From: Oegoconia quadripuncta
Taxonomy: Eukaryota; Arthropoda; Insecta; Lepidoptera; Autostichidae
Assembly: GCA_949316235.1 (NCBI GenBank)
Contig: OX438755.1
Location: 17,746,151 to 17,810,150, forward strand
DNA: 64,000 nt
Reading direction: 5' to 3'
Position 1 is the first letter of the stretch. Each line of letters starts with the position of its first letter. The notes below the pieces were generated by a model. The model ran no database searches, had not been told where the DNA came from, and worked only from the letters and a program-made list of their open reading frames with translations. Below, in pieces: positions 1 through 10,085 of the stretch. The position numbers and the translations under genes were made by a program.

Positions 1-1799
1 GATCCCAAAGGAAATGGCAATTATCTCTATCTGTATGTATAGGTAAGCAGCAATTTAATTTAGGGCAAGATTGGCTTTAGGAAAGTACCTACAAGTTATG
101 TTTCTGATAGGGCTATAAAAGTATTAGGGACAATATTTTTAACCCTCGACGAAAAACGACGGTAGTTATGTATTTGGTGTGTGTGTGTGTGTAATGCGTG
201 GTCCTATTTGAGTGCAGATTTATTTATATTAAAGACTAAACGACGGGGCAGTTCATTAGATTTATGAAGAATTTGATTTAACAATGAACACAGTTTTTGG
301 TGTATTTTGAATTTTTGAATGATATCATAATCATCTTATAAGGGAGTTTTCTGCATAAAATTTTTATTATATTAAACTATTTTGAAAATTATACTCAGGG
401 ATAGGACAATAGCCATGTATTGATGAAGATGGAAGCAATTTAGAACCACACTCTACACATAAGTCTTAACAATAAATCCATCAGACTTATACAACACCCA
501 CGGGATTGAATCGGCATTTCATAATCCGGTACGGTGCAGTTTATTAGTGAGCTTGGAAAAGAGCACACATGTCTGCACGGGGTCGGCGCGGGCTGCCGAA
601 GAATTTAATATTACTGCTTCGTATGTAGCTTAGAAACTTTATGAAGGATTAGCTTGCCGCCCGCGACTCCGTCCGCATGGATATCGAAATAAATATCGAT
701 CTTATATAAGAAATCGTAAAGCACGACTTGGCTGTGTGATCTCAGTATCCTTCGCCTGTCCAAAAGGACAAACTACAAAAAAATCTGTTTTTATTCTTTA
801 CGGTCTTAGGCTTTTTGACGGGAATCATGTTGCACTTTTGTTTCTATTTCTTTAAATTTCTTCATTCTGAGTTTTTAAGTTTAATAACGGCAGAATATTG
901 TAGGCAAACGTCAGTGATGGTGTACAAGTGAAGGGAAGTGTAAATTAAAGTGCGTACCTAATGATGTTTTCGGGTTCGCACAGCTGTATGGGCTCACATC
1001 CCTTTGCTTGACAACATAGTTAGAGAATAATCAAAAAAAACCTTTACGGTCTTAGTCCACAGAGTATAATAAGTATGTTTACGGTGTCTTATTATGAAGT
1101 TATAGAACGTTAAATACTATTTCGATTAAGGGAACGCACAAACTACCACAACCTATTCAAAGTAACCTAACCAATCGTAAAATAAGTAAACTAAACATTA
1201 GTGATACGTCTCGACAAATGAAATACGTCATACGTCTTCCTGCTAGGAGTGCTTAGTCTTATTGTCACCCATGAGTCTTTTGGCAGGTAGTTCAATAGAG
1301 CCGAGTGCAGGTAGTTAGTACTTGGCCGAATCATCCCAGAGGTGACAGCAGTAATAATCTAACTACTATTAAAAATTGGGACACAGTCTCCTCTCACAGG
1401 GTATGGGCGGTCAACCAGCTGGTGGATTTGTGACAGACTACTGGCCAACTGGCGGTGTTTTCTTGGCTAAGGACTGTGGTTCCATTAAAAATAACCGAGC
1501 TCCTATCCTAGTATACTTAGGTATAATGAATTGAATTGAAATACTTTATGAAAATACGAAAGAAGCAGAAGCTCCCACAATCAATCTAAATGAGAATGAT
1601 ATCTGTCTGGACACTCCAGAAGTTATTGCAATCTCGAAACTTATCAACAAAATTAATTTATCTTTTGAAAAGCAAGTTCTCAATCTTTAATAATGAGTAA
1701 TGGTCCGGATCCTTTGTCTCGCTTTATTGTTTCTTGAACGTTTGCAAAACTCGAAAACCCCCTTTAAGATCGGATCAGGCCTGCCATTTTATTCGATTT
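1..1799. other. No gene recognised
   Basis: AT-rich sequence with no open frame or family motif I recognise. The only repeat seen is the short one listed at 135-215. Confidence 0.6.
135..215 (+). repeat. Interspersed repeat E ending in (GT)n
   Basis: The opening TTTTTAACCC(C/T)CGACGAAAAA, followed by a GGTGTTATG-like stretch and GT dinucleotides, recurs near 53035-53110 (+), more diverged near 23510-23600 (+), and inverted near 55453-55500. The class is unknown. Confidence 0.45.
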
Positions 1800-1911
1800 A
1801 AATGGTATTTGTCCAGCGTGGTTTCGGCCGTAAAAAGAATAGAACTAACCCGTCTCTTTCCGTGGGCGTCGTAAAAGACGAATAAGGGACTTTACACCAA
1901 AAAACATCTAT
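1800..1911 (-). repeat. Interspersed repeat F
   Basis: Reads GCCCACGGGAAGAGACGGGT-like followed by TTCTATTCTTTT on the minus strand. Related pieces lie at 7607-7680 (+) and 25565-25640 (+), with a diverged piece near 4140-4190. The class is unknown. Confidence 0.4.
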
Positions 1912-1920
1912 AGATACCAA

Positions 1921-2036
1921 CCGCCTTCGTGGCTCAATGTAAACAACATTGGGTTTACGATTCGGAGGTCGCGGGTTCGATCCCCAGCGGGGCACATGTT
2001 TAAGTACTCGGTTTGGTTGATGGTAAGGCATTTTAG
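1921..2036 (+). mobile_element. SINE-A, 5' part
   Basis: This is the tRNA-related head of SINE-A: CCGCCTTCGTGGCTCAATGT (A-box region), then GCGGGTTCGATCCCCAGCGG (B-box). It is cut off within GGCATTTTA, where RTE-like LINE sequence begins. Confidence 0.75.
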
Positions 2037-2039
2037 TTG

Positions 2040-2315
2040 TCCTGACGTACGGAAAAAAGCGGCAACGTTGAAGTGGGACTGGGTGGGTCACGTGGGCCGC
2101 ATGCCGTGCGAGTTGTGGGCAAATGCGTCCACTATTTGGACTCCTACATTTTCCAGACGCAAACGTGACAGACCGCGAAAACGGTGGAGAGACGAGCTTG
2201 ACAGTTTGAATAGGGGATGGTTTGTGCTCGCCAAGGACAAAAACGACTGGAAACAGACGAGAGTGGCCTTTGCCCAGCAGTGGGACATTATGGGCTCTTA
2301 ATAATAATAATAATC
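2040..2315 (+). pseudogene. RTE-like LINE, C-terminal end of ORF2
   Basis: The frame ending at the TAA at 2299-2301 reads ATLKWDWVGHVGRMP, later RRKRDRPRKRWRDELD, then QQWDIMGS. The pattern WxWxGHVxRMP followed by RGRPxxRWxDDL is typical of the extreme C-terminus of RTE-clade LINE proteins. The copy is 5'-truncated, so endonuclease and reverse transcriptase are absent, and it ends in (TAA)n, as RTE copies commonly do. A sister fragment lies inverted at 6380-6587. It cannot be active. The clade assignment is by eye; another LINE clade is possible. Confidence 0.6.
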
Positions 2316-2424
2316 CATTTTCATCATCTTGTAGAACCCGAGATGTCGCGTCTTGTAACATCGCGCTCATTCCCTTACTCTCAATGTTCACGACTTTTGT
2401 GGGGTGGTTGGTCTGTGACTTTTA

Positions 2425-2520
2425 ATGACAGAGGTCGCGTGCTTCATCTTCGACCACATCGTCACTTTCCATCAGGCGTGATTGCGACCAAACGCGTATT
2501 CAATCAATTATTAAAAAAAA
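2425..2520 (+). mobile_element. LINE 3' tail, family D
   Basis: Contains GCTTCATCTTCGACCACATC and then TTTCCATCAGGCGTGATTG, ending in an A-rich tail. The same tail appears inverted at 23852-23985 and 27575-27770. Confidence 0.5.
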
Positions 2521-3904
2521 TATGCCAATCCCTATTATGTTTATGACAAACAAACGAATCCTGAATTCTGTATAGTACGATTTAGCGTTTAAGAGTTCTA
2601 GGAATGTTTTTGAATTTCTAGGGGAAAATATTTTTACGTACTACATAAGCTTAGTATCCGTAATACCTTTGTATGTTAGACAAAAGCTAAAACGTTTGAG
2701 ATGGGGTTGGATATGCACTTATGAACTCGATCGTACGCGTAACCTATGTAAAGGAAACATACTCTTAATCAAAATTATCCTACGTTAAATGCTACGCGAG
2801 CTACGGCGTAGCAGATCGTCTTAAAAAATTGAGTTCACTATCGAATCAATCTTAATTCTTTACGAGATTACCGACTGATCTCGGATGTTCAATTCCGTTG
2901 TGTTCCAGCGCTGGCACATGGCGGGAAGCAATCGTTCACTCCCATCTGATTTATTGCACCGAGTCGCGAAGACGTGACTCTTTTCACTTATCAACTGAAC
3001 GCGGCCCGCATTTGGGAGGCCTTAGGGAACTCTGCCTAGCCTCTAGTGTTATATGGGGTAGTAAGTAGTCTGAGTCTATTTCCTCGTAGTCCAGTAAGGT
3101 AATGCATTTACCAGCACTACAGAGCTGAGGAAGAGCCTTCAGATCCTGGCGCATATTGCTTTATTATTTATAAATGACTACTTTATCGCGGATACTTTAT
3201 TTCAATGTTACCTCCTGTAGCCTAAACGGCTTGACCGATTTCGAAGTGCATGGTATCGATAGATTCGTCTTTATCCCTGGAATGTCATAGGATACATTTT
3301 ATGGTAAGAAATCCAACATGGCGCCCGCGAAATACAAAATATTCTGCCGGGTTTTTTGGTTTTTAAACTCATATTGTAATTATATTTAATACTAAATTCT
3401 GGGATAGGTTCTTAGCCATGTTTGACGGAATTTGTTTAAGCCGTTTCGAATATATTTGTTAACATAGCTGGTTTGGTTTGTCTAGATGAGATAATCATTT
3501 CTTATCTCGAGTGTTTCCTAAATTTACAATTTTAGTTATCTAATATAAAAGTACGTCAAAATTCAATAAAGGAGTTTCTTTGTCGAATACAAAACAATAT
3601 TCTACCGAACTGCACTGAACGAGAAACAAGCGATTGCGTCGAAAAAAAGGCGGGCGATAAATTACCAACCCCGGACTCGAGACTGTGCGAGAGCTACGTG
3701 ACCTTCTTACAGTTTCAAATTTGGACAGAGTAAGACAAACTTAAGTCGGTAACTTGTCCTTGAAGTCTGTTAAGAGGCACTGAAAGTTACAGCAGCTATA
3801 ACGTCTCGTGGCCTGTTTATTTACGCTAAGCACGTCGTTAGATGAGTGAGCAAAATATAAATTACTCTTTATCAACAAATAACTAAATAGTATCTCATAA
3901 CTAA
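2521..3904. other. No gene recognised
   Basis: No supported gene. Around 3230-3320 the wording ACGGCTTGACCGATTTCGAA resembles repeat tails elsewhere (for example near 59430), so it may be old repeat. Confidence 0.5.
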
Positions 3905-4110
3905 GAATAACTGTTACCCGCGACTTCGTTCATGTGGAACACTAATTCATCAAAATCGGTTAAGTAAAAATGTTTGCCTATATGGTAATCCAGGTTCTAA
4001 TCTGTCTACCAACCAAATTTCAACCAAATTCGTCCAGTCGTTTAGGAGTGTAGAGGTATCAAACGTACAATATACACACACAAACTTTAGCATTACACTA
4101 ATCACATTAA
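3905..4110 (+). repeat. Interspersed repeat L ('CCGCGGCTTCG' family), diverged
   Basis: Begins near TTACCCGCGACTTCGTTCAT and continues through CAAATTTCAACCAAATTCGT. Better copies are at 23700-23850, 33978-34160 and, inverted, 40140-40375. The usual order is CCGCGGCTTCGC, then TTTATCGCGGAA, then CGGGATAAAA, then ATCCAGGGT, then ATTATAATATTAG. It looks like a non-autonomous element; the class is not determined. Confidence 0.45.
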
Positions 4111-4299
4111 TATTATAAATGAATAAAATCAACCATTATTTTCCCGTCAGTGTCGTAAAAGGCGACTATGGGAAATTCCACCGAAAAAACATCTATAGTT
4201 TGCACGTTTTAACGGCTATGGGCTAAGCCCCTGTCACGCGTGCATTTCTGTAAATTCCGAACCGTGGATGTTGTTTCAAGCAATAAAACTTTAATATCC

Positions 4300-4437
4300 T
4301 ACACCCAAAGGTTGCATGGAAGAGATCGTTCTTAGTGATAAGGCCGCCTAATTGTGTGTACTCTTTTCAGTATTGTGCATTGTAAAATGTATATTCTCCT
4401 TTTGTGCAATAAAGTGTATTTGTATTGTATTGTAATA
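4300..4437 (+). mobile_element. LINE 3' UTR fragment
   Basis: GGAAGAGATCGTTCTTAGTG followed by ATAAGGCCGCC, then TTTTGTGCAATAAAGTGTAT and a (GTATT)n-like end. This is the form of a widespread insect LINE 3' UTR. A second diverged end of this type is at 56425-56497. Confidence 0.5.
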
Positions 4438-4559
4438 TTTGGATTACCCAAATGCTAATGTTTGGGATATCTCTGACCACCTCATTTGGGATATAGGTCG
4501 TGACATTATATGTATGTATGTATTCCTCCTATCCTACCCATAAAAATCTATAATTAAAA

Positions 4560-5110
4560 TAAGAAGAAAAGTGCATAACAGCCGGATTTACCGCTCTCAA
4601 ACGAACGCTATATTTCCAACTGTCAAATACTACCGAACGCGATTTGTCGCGTTTAAGCCACTTTGGACACGTGATACATTGTATTGTATGTGTATGTGGC
4701 TGTTGCAGGTCATCGGAGACCTGTATCACTGCGACCGTTGCCGGTCTATTGTGATCGCCACTGACCTACAGTTCGTTGCTCAGGTTTGCCTCTTTGAGTA
4801 ATTGGATAATTTTCCTGGCACCGATGGTTTTTATCTCATCCGGGTGTAATAAGTGGCTGCCCAGGTGGATATTGCGTTTACGCATTAGCGGGCCACATTC
4901 ACACAGCAGATGTGCAGGTGTTTCCTCTGCGAGGAGGCAAAGTCTGCACATTCCTGTTTCTCGGAGCCCTATGTTGAGCATGTGTTTGCTCAGACAGCAG
5001 TGTCTCGTTAGTGCCCTTGTGAGAATGCGTAAATTGTTCCTACTGAGTGCCAGCGCTTCGCCGGCCGCCTTCTTGTTGAAGGCTTTGATTAGTGATTTGG
5101 AGTGATACAT
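4560..5110 (-). pseudogene. R1/I-like LINE, ORF2 C-terminus and 3' UTR
   Basis: The open frame 5110 down to 4766 reads LTRHCCLSKHMLNIGL, then CRLCLLAEETPAHLLCEC. That is the cysteine-histidine motif CxxC-x8-H-x4-C found near the C-terminus of R1/I-type LINE ORF2 proteins, downstream of reverse transcriptase. The N-terminal nine tenths of the protein is missing (5' truncation). Minus-strand sequence to about 4560 is probably the 3' UTR. No stop interrupts the remaining 114 codons, so the insertion may be fairly young. The exact clade is uncertain. Confidence 0.6.
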
Positions 5111-5245
5111 TAGTTTCTCTTGTAACTTGTTTTTACTGAATTCTGACTGAATTACTGTTTGAAATATGTTTTCTACCTCGATATGTTTCTTTTGTTATTG
5201 TTTATGTAACACAGCCTAATAAGAATTTGATTTGTCACAAGCAGT

Positions 5246-5566
5246 TTTTTATTTTATTTATGCACAACATGACCTCAATCACACCTGATGTTAAGTGAAG
5301 ATGAGGTCGAAGGTGGAAGCGTACTGACCCGGAAACCCCAACACATTTGGGGGACTGGCTATCTTATCTCTGACAACCAGAACACAACAATGCTATTAAC
5401 ATTGCTGCTTGGCGGCAGATTTAGATAAGATGGTGGTAGCTAGCCAGGCGGACATTTAAAATACCCTACCACCAACTAAACCGAGTACTTAAACATGTAC
5501 CCCGCTGGGGATCGAACCTCCGAATCGTAAACCCAATGTTGTTTACATTGAGCCACGGAGGCGGTT
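5246..5566 (-). mobile_element. SINE-A, near full length
   Basis: Contains the A-box head (5548-5566), B-box region and A-rich tail (T-rich at the left edge). A 7-base deletion removes the GCGACC-type step after the B-box, so the internal promoter is probably impaired. Confidence 0.8.
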
Positions 5567-6367
5567 TTACAGGAAAAATTACAATAATTCATCGTTTTAC
5601 AGGTATATGTCCAGCGTTTTTTTATCGATCGGTGTCTGTCATATAAACCCCTGTGAAGTGAACCAGACAAGGGTTTCAGTTTTAATGAGTAAGCCACTCC
5701 CGCTACGGTGACGTTACAAGTTCGTCTGGAGACACTGAACACTATAGTTAACACGTCCTCTTTGTATTTAGGTACTGGTTACTTTAGTAACTTATTAGTA
5801 ATCTGTGGTACTGGAGACGGACGAAGTGAGTGATATAAGAGTTTCATTTTTACATTCAGATGTACGGAACCCTAGAAACTTTTACAAAGTTACTCAACAT
5901 TGCTACAATTTTTAAAGATACGATAACATATTAAGTAAGTAATATATCAAAACATCAAACCAAGTCCCTGATCAGTAATCAATCACTCTCAACTTTATTG
6001 TATGTATTGTTATAAGGTTTAAAAGTAATCGCGTAATTCTTTTGAGGGTAGATGGAACCCCTAGGAAAAAAGTAAAGAGCCAACGTCCGTCACTCCACAT
6101 GATCCAGTGTGTAACAAACAGTTGCTCTCCGTGGAGGCTATAAAAAAGGCGGGACACATTTTGTAGTCAGAATTCATTCGGTTAACATAGAATAATAGTT
6201 TGGGAAACTACGTCCCTGAACTAATAGATTTAAGCAGATTGGTAAACTGAAAAAAGGAATAGGTTTATGTATGAACCACAGACGTGATGTAAGTCTGTTG
6301 TATTATGTATGAGGCATTCAAAGATAAAAATAATATAATTTCAATATTTTTACTTGCATTTAAAAGT
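5567..6367. other. No gene recognised
   Basis: No motif or supported reading frame seen. Confidence 0.5.
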
Positions 6368-6599
6368 AGGTAAGAATTATTATTTTTATTATTAAGAGCC
6401 CATAGTGTCCCACTGCTGGGCAAAGGCCTCCCTAATCTGTTTCCAGTCGTTTTTGTTCTTAGCGAGCACAAACCATCCCTTATTAAAACTGTCAAGCTCG
6501 TCTCTCCACCGTTTTCACGGTCTGCCCCGTTTGCCTCTGGCGGTTGTAGGAGTACAAATAGTGGACGCATTTGCCCACAACTCTCTCAGGTAAGAATTA
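6368..6599 (-). mobile_element. RTE-like LINE fragment with 12-bp target duplication
   Basis: The minus strand of 6380-6587 matches the RTE-like C-terminus at 2040-2315 and ends in (TAA)n. It is flanked by AGGTAAGAATTA at 6368-6379 and 6588-6599, a perfect duplication, so both ends of this 5'-truncated insertion are defined. Confidence 0.7.
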
Positions 6600-6954
6600 C
6601 TCGCTTAAAAATCAAGCATTTCTATTTTTAACCTCCGATGCAAAAGAAAGAGTGTTATAAGTTTAAAAAGTATGTTTGTCTGTCTATCTGTGGTATTGTT
6701 GTTGCATTTGATGGAGATTGCTGCAACTGTTTCAAAGATATTTAACTTTTAACATAGTTGCTTTGTGTATCTGACTCACATGGCTTGATGATATTATAGT
6801 TTTGTACGATACTATCTGCTCGTTACACTATTCTGGGAGGAGGGGTGGGAGAGGGTGGGGCTAAATTTCCATACATACATAAACAACGTCAAAGTAAAAT
6901 ATGTCTTATTTTGTATGTACACTAATCGTAAGATTTCACATTTTTAAAACTATT
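6600..6954. other. No gene recognised
   Basis: Nothing recognised. Confidence 0.5.
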
Positions 6955-7300
6955 GCTTGTTCAAGAGGCAATTTTCCCCTGAGAAGAACAAGCAACAAAC
7001 TCGAGGGTTTGCTCTTTTTAAAAACAGGATTTCATATTACACGAAAGCACAACAATATTTCATTATTAATTGTGAAATAGCCTGGTTATGCGACCGAGCT
7101 GGCTATGTCCATGGATGTTTATCATCTAAATAGTCTGATATTTTATAATATGCTGTGTTTTATAGTATCTTTAAATTTATTGAAAGGAAGGTTTTGTATA
7201 TCAACAGGAACCTTACTGAAAAAGCGTATATACATAACTCATTGAATGAATTACTGACTTTGCGGAGGCGGTTTATGTGACCGTCAACATCTTTATCCGA
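6955..7300 (-). pseudogene. CR1/L2-group LINE, C-terminus and 3' UTR, decayed
   Basis: Minus-strand fragments RLRKVSNSFNELC and AYYKISDYLDD match the end of the LINE at 30179-33790 (RLSKVSTSFVGH; GYYRIDDYLGD). They are followed by a version of the 3' UTR block TTTCTTGCTCGTTCTTCTCT. Several stops and frameshifts are present. Confidence 0.5.
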
Positions 7301-7335
7301 AATAGATACCACAAACATTAGCGTTGTTTTTTTCT

Positions 7336-7465
7336 TTCCTAAGGACTTTTTCAGCTTAACCGGGCGGTGGGGCGAGCGCGAGAGCGCAACAGGACGAAAG
7401 TAGGTGATTGCAACCGACGCCTAAGGGTGCCCACGCAGGGCTCGAACCTCGGCTTAGGGCGTTAA
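7336..7465. repeat. Interspersed repeat G, copy 1
   Basis: About 130 bp, including AACCGGGCGGTGGGGCGA and AACCGACGCCTAAGGGTGCC, recurs at 61422-61530 in the same orientation. The minus strand holds GGTTCGAGCC, a B-box match, so it may be SINE-like. Confidence 0.5.
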
Positions 7466-7679
7466 CACATTAGTGTGTGGGTGTGCTAAACATTAAAAGT
7501 GTAATAATCATCCAAGGTTCACCTTTCAAAATATCCAGAAATGCACACTTGACAGGAGTAAGCCAATGTCGTTAAAACGTGCAAATCTGGTAGAAACGAC
7601 CCATAGTTGTCTATCCTCCTCGCCCACGGGAAGAGACGGGTTGGCTCTATTCTTTTCGCTTGCCGAAACCACACATGAC

Positions 7680-7757
7680 ATATTGACCGAATGGTGTAGT
7701 GGAACCTATCAGCGAAACCAACGGTTGCGGGATCGAATGCGAGGGGTAAATATTTGA
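7680..7757 (+). mobile_element. SINE-B head fragment
   Basis: Reads TGGTGTAGTGG (A-box), GCGAAACCAACGGTTGCGGG and a mutated B-box (GGATCGAATG). It lies between repeat F and an inverted SINE-A fragment. Confidence 0.55.
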
Positions 7758-7791
7758 CAATCGAAACATAACAATCGAACATTACTGTTTT

Positions 7792-7941
7792 GTGGCAGAC
7801 TTAGATAAGATGGTGGTAGCTAGCCAGGCGGACATTTTAAATGCCCTACCACCAGCCAAATCGAATACTAAACATACCGCTGGGGATCTACCCTGTGACC
7901 TCGTATTCGTAAACCGTATTAAATTGAGCCACTGAGGCGGT
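7792..7941 (-). mobile_element. SINE-A fragment, diverged
   Basis: The 5' half of SINE-A with a damaged B-box (GGGGATCTACCC); older than most copies here. Confidence 0.65.
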
Positions 7942-8266
7942 CAGACGACATACGACATTGTTCAGCGTTAAGTTGCCATCTGCCGTGTGATATATACGCT
8001 GTGGGAAACACAAAGCCGTTTCTTCATCTCGCTCCAAACCGCGAGGGTCTAGATTTACGACGGACAAGATAGGGCCGCCACAGATTGCGATTGGATGTGT
8101 AGAAAGCTCAATCGGAGCGAGATTAAATTATTTCATTAAATTAGATACCTACTAGCTCGCCAGCCTGGTTCTTATAAACGTGGTTCACGTATTTTCCGTT
8201 GATTAAAAAGGCTGCTTAATAAATAATTTATTTCCGTAAATATAGCTACTTTACAGTAGGTATAAA
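7942..8266. other. No gene recognised
   Basis: Nothing recognised. Confidence 0.5.
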
Positions 8267-8702
8267 GCCGCGTTCCCACTAAGCGACATGTATCCCTGGA
8301 GACATCGGGAGACATTGCTCCACGTCGCCCGATGTCTTGGCTCCGTTCACATCAGGGGGTCTACTTTCTAACGAAAATAGCTTCGGACGACCGTAACTTC
8401 GGACTTTTTCTGTTGCAGTTTGTTGTGTCAATTACAAACCAATCATCATTATTTTACTTTTGTTGTAATATATAGTTGGACATCTCAAGTTTACTAACGC
8501 AAGGGACGTCAGAAGTTATGCAAATAAAGGATTCTTAGCAGAAGAAAACGTCCAAAGTTAGAGCCGTCCGAAGTTGTTTTCGTTAGAGAGTAGACCCTCA
8601 GTTTACTCGAATCTATCAGACATGTCGGGCGAAGTCTGCTAACGTCGCCCGATAACTCCAGGGACACATGTCGCGCAACAAATGTTGCCTAGTGGGGCTT
8701 TA
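8267..8702. mobile_element. Foldback MITE with long TIRs
   Basis: The two halves are imperfect inverted copies of each other. The left reads AAAGCCGCGTTCCCACTAAG, CGACATG, then GGGGGTCTACTTTCTAACGA. The right, inverted, reads AAAGCCCCACTAGGC, CGACATG, then GAGGGTCTACTCTCTAACGA. Both arms run about 180 bp. It is bounded by TA dinucleotides and has no coding capacity. Confidence 0.6.
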
Positions 8703-8794
8703 CAGTTACAAACAGAATGACATAAATGGAAAATTAAAAAAAAAAATGCCGGTACCTAGGCGAGAGGTCACCGGAACAATATGTGACTGACGGA

Positions 8795-9480
8795 TGCCCC
8801 TCAAAGCACAATTTATAAAACTGTAATAAAACCTGTCGTAATGTATGGATCGGAGTGTTGGGACATAAAGAAGTCGGATGAAAGAAAATTGCATGCAGCA
8901 GAGATGAGAATGTTGAGATGGATGAGATGAGCGACGAGAATGGATAAAATAAATGAGTATGTAAGAAGGAGAGAAGGAGTATAAAAGTGGCATCTGTGAC
9001 AGAAAAGTTGAAGCTTGATATAATAAATAAATATTTTGCACACTTACACAAATCATCTAGTTTCTAACTAAACAAAGCTTGTACTATGGATACTAGATAA
9101 CGGATAAACATACATAATTATTTATATAAATATCTATGACTCAGGAATAAATGTTCATATTCATTACACAAACATTTACCCGTCGCGGGATTCGAACCCG
9201 CAACCGTTGGTTTCGCTGGCAGGGTCACTATCCACTACACCAATCGGTCGTCAAACATGTTATGAGGAGGGATGAAACGCATGTTACTAAGAGAGTAATA
9301 AATATGGATGTCGATGGTTGGAAATGAAGAGGAACACCACAGAAAAGATGGAAAGATTGTGGTAGGGTGATATGAATGAAAAGGGCGTGAATGAGGAGGT
9401 AACGGCAGATAGAGGAGATTACAAGAAAAAGACGTACTGCGCTTACCCTTAATACATTGGGACTAGGGCAAGAAATGATG
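8795..9480 (+). pseudogene. RTE-like LINE ORF2 C-terminal remnant, split by SINE-B
   Basis: Plus-strand pieces read VMYGSECWDIKKSDERKLHAAEMRMLRWM upstream and HVMRRDETHVTKRVINMDVDGW downstream, then MTADRG-like and a terminal TG ending. Together these are the conserved end of a LINE polyprotein (YGSECW; AEMRMLRWM; GHVMRRD). Stops occur and a SINE-B (9022-9254) separates the halves. Reverse transcriptase itself is missing. Confidence 0.65.
9022..9254 (-). mobile_element. SINE-B, full length
   Basis: On the minus strand it has GACGACCGATTGGTGTAGTGG (A-box), GCGGGTTCGAATCCCGCGA (B-box), the shared central domain (TGAATATGAACAT, TGAGTCATAGATAT) and an AT-rich (ATTT)n tail. It sits inside the LINE remnant at 8795-9480, so it is the younger of the two. 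Confidence 0.8.
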
Positions 9481-9511
9481 ATTTCTGTATTTTCTAGGTA
9501 TCGTAATATAA

Positions 9512-9731
9512 GCGCCTCCGTGGCTCAATGTAAACAACATTGGGTTTACGATTCGGAGGTAGCGGGTTCGATCCCCAGCGGGGTACATGTTTAAGAACTC
9601 GGTTTGGTTGGTGGTAGGGCATTTTAAATGTCCGCCTGGCTAGCTACCACCATCTTATCTAAATCTGCCGTCAAGCAGCAGTGATAATAGCTTTGTTGTG
9701 TTCCGGTTGTCAGAGAGAGCCTGTCCCCAAG
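9512..9731 (+). mobile_element. SINE-A, 3' truncated
   Basis: Good head and B-box; the 3' part is lost just before copy A begins at 9740. The missing tail is not found beyond copies A and B, so the loss is not simply an interruption. Confidence 0.75.
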
Positions 9732-9739
9732 TATATATA

Positions 9740-10007
9740 CAGGGCGTCCCAAAGTTATGGGACATGAAGGGGAAGTACCTTAAATATCGTAGATAGTGAA
9801 TTTTGCTCAAAGAAGACTTTATGTTATTTTTAAAAGTTAGTAATTCTGCATTCATAGATTTTCTAAAAATTATTTGCTTCGGCTGGGAATCGAACCGACT
9901 CAAATGTGAAAAAAAAAACACCCTACTTTTATGATGCCAATCGAAAGAATAGCTAAAAAATAATAACTCTGCCTAAGTAACATAGTATTTTAAAAGAAAG
10001 GAACAAC
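9740..10007 (+). repeat. Left TIR of copy A
   Basis: Contains the inverted 12-base B-box word (GGGAATCGAACC, 9885-9896). Copy C carries the same arm with one substitution seen near its position 14046. Confidence 0.85.
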
Positions 10008-10085
10008 GTGAAATTAATCATTTTAATCAAATAAAAAACATACATGAAACTGCCGTAGTCAATTAAGTAGGTATTTTTTTGTAAA

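Noticed and set aside
1798..2391. 197-codon minus-strand frame
   Set aside because: It runs antisense through repeat F, a SINE-A head and an RTE-like remnant, all better explained as repeats.
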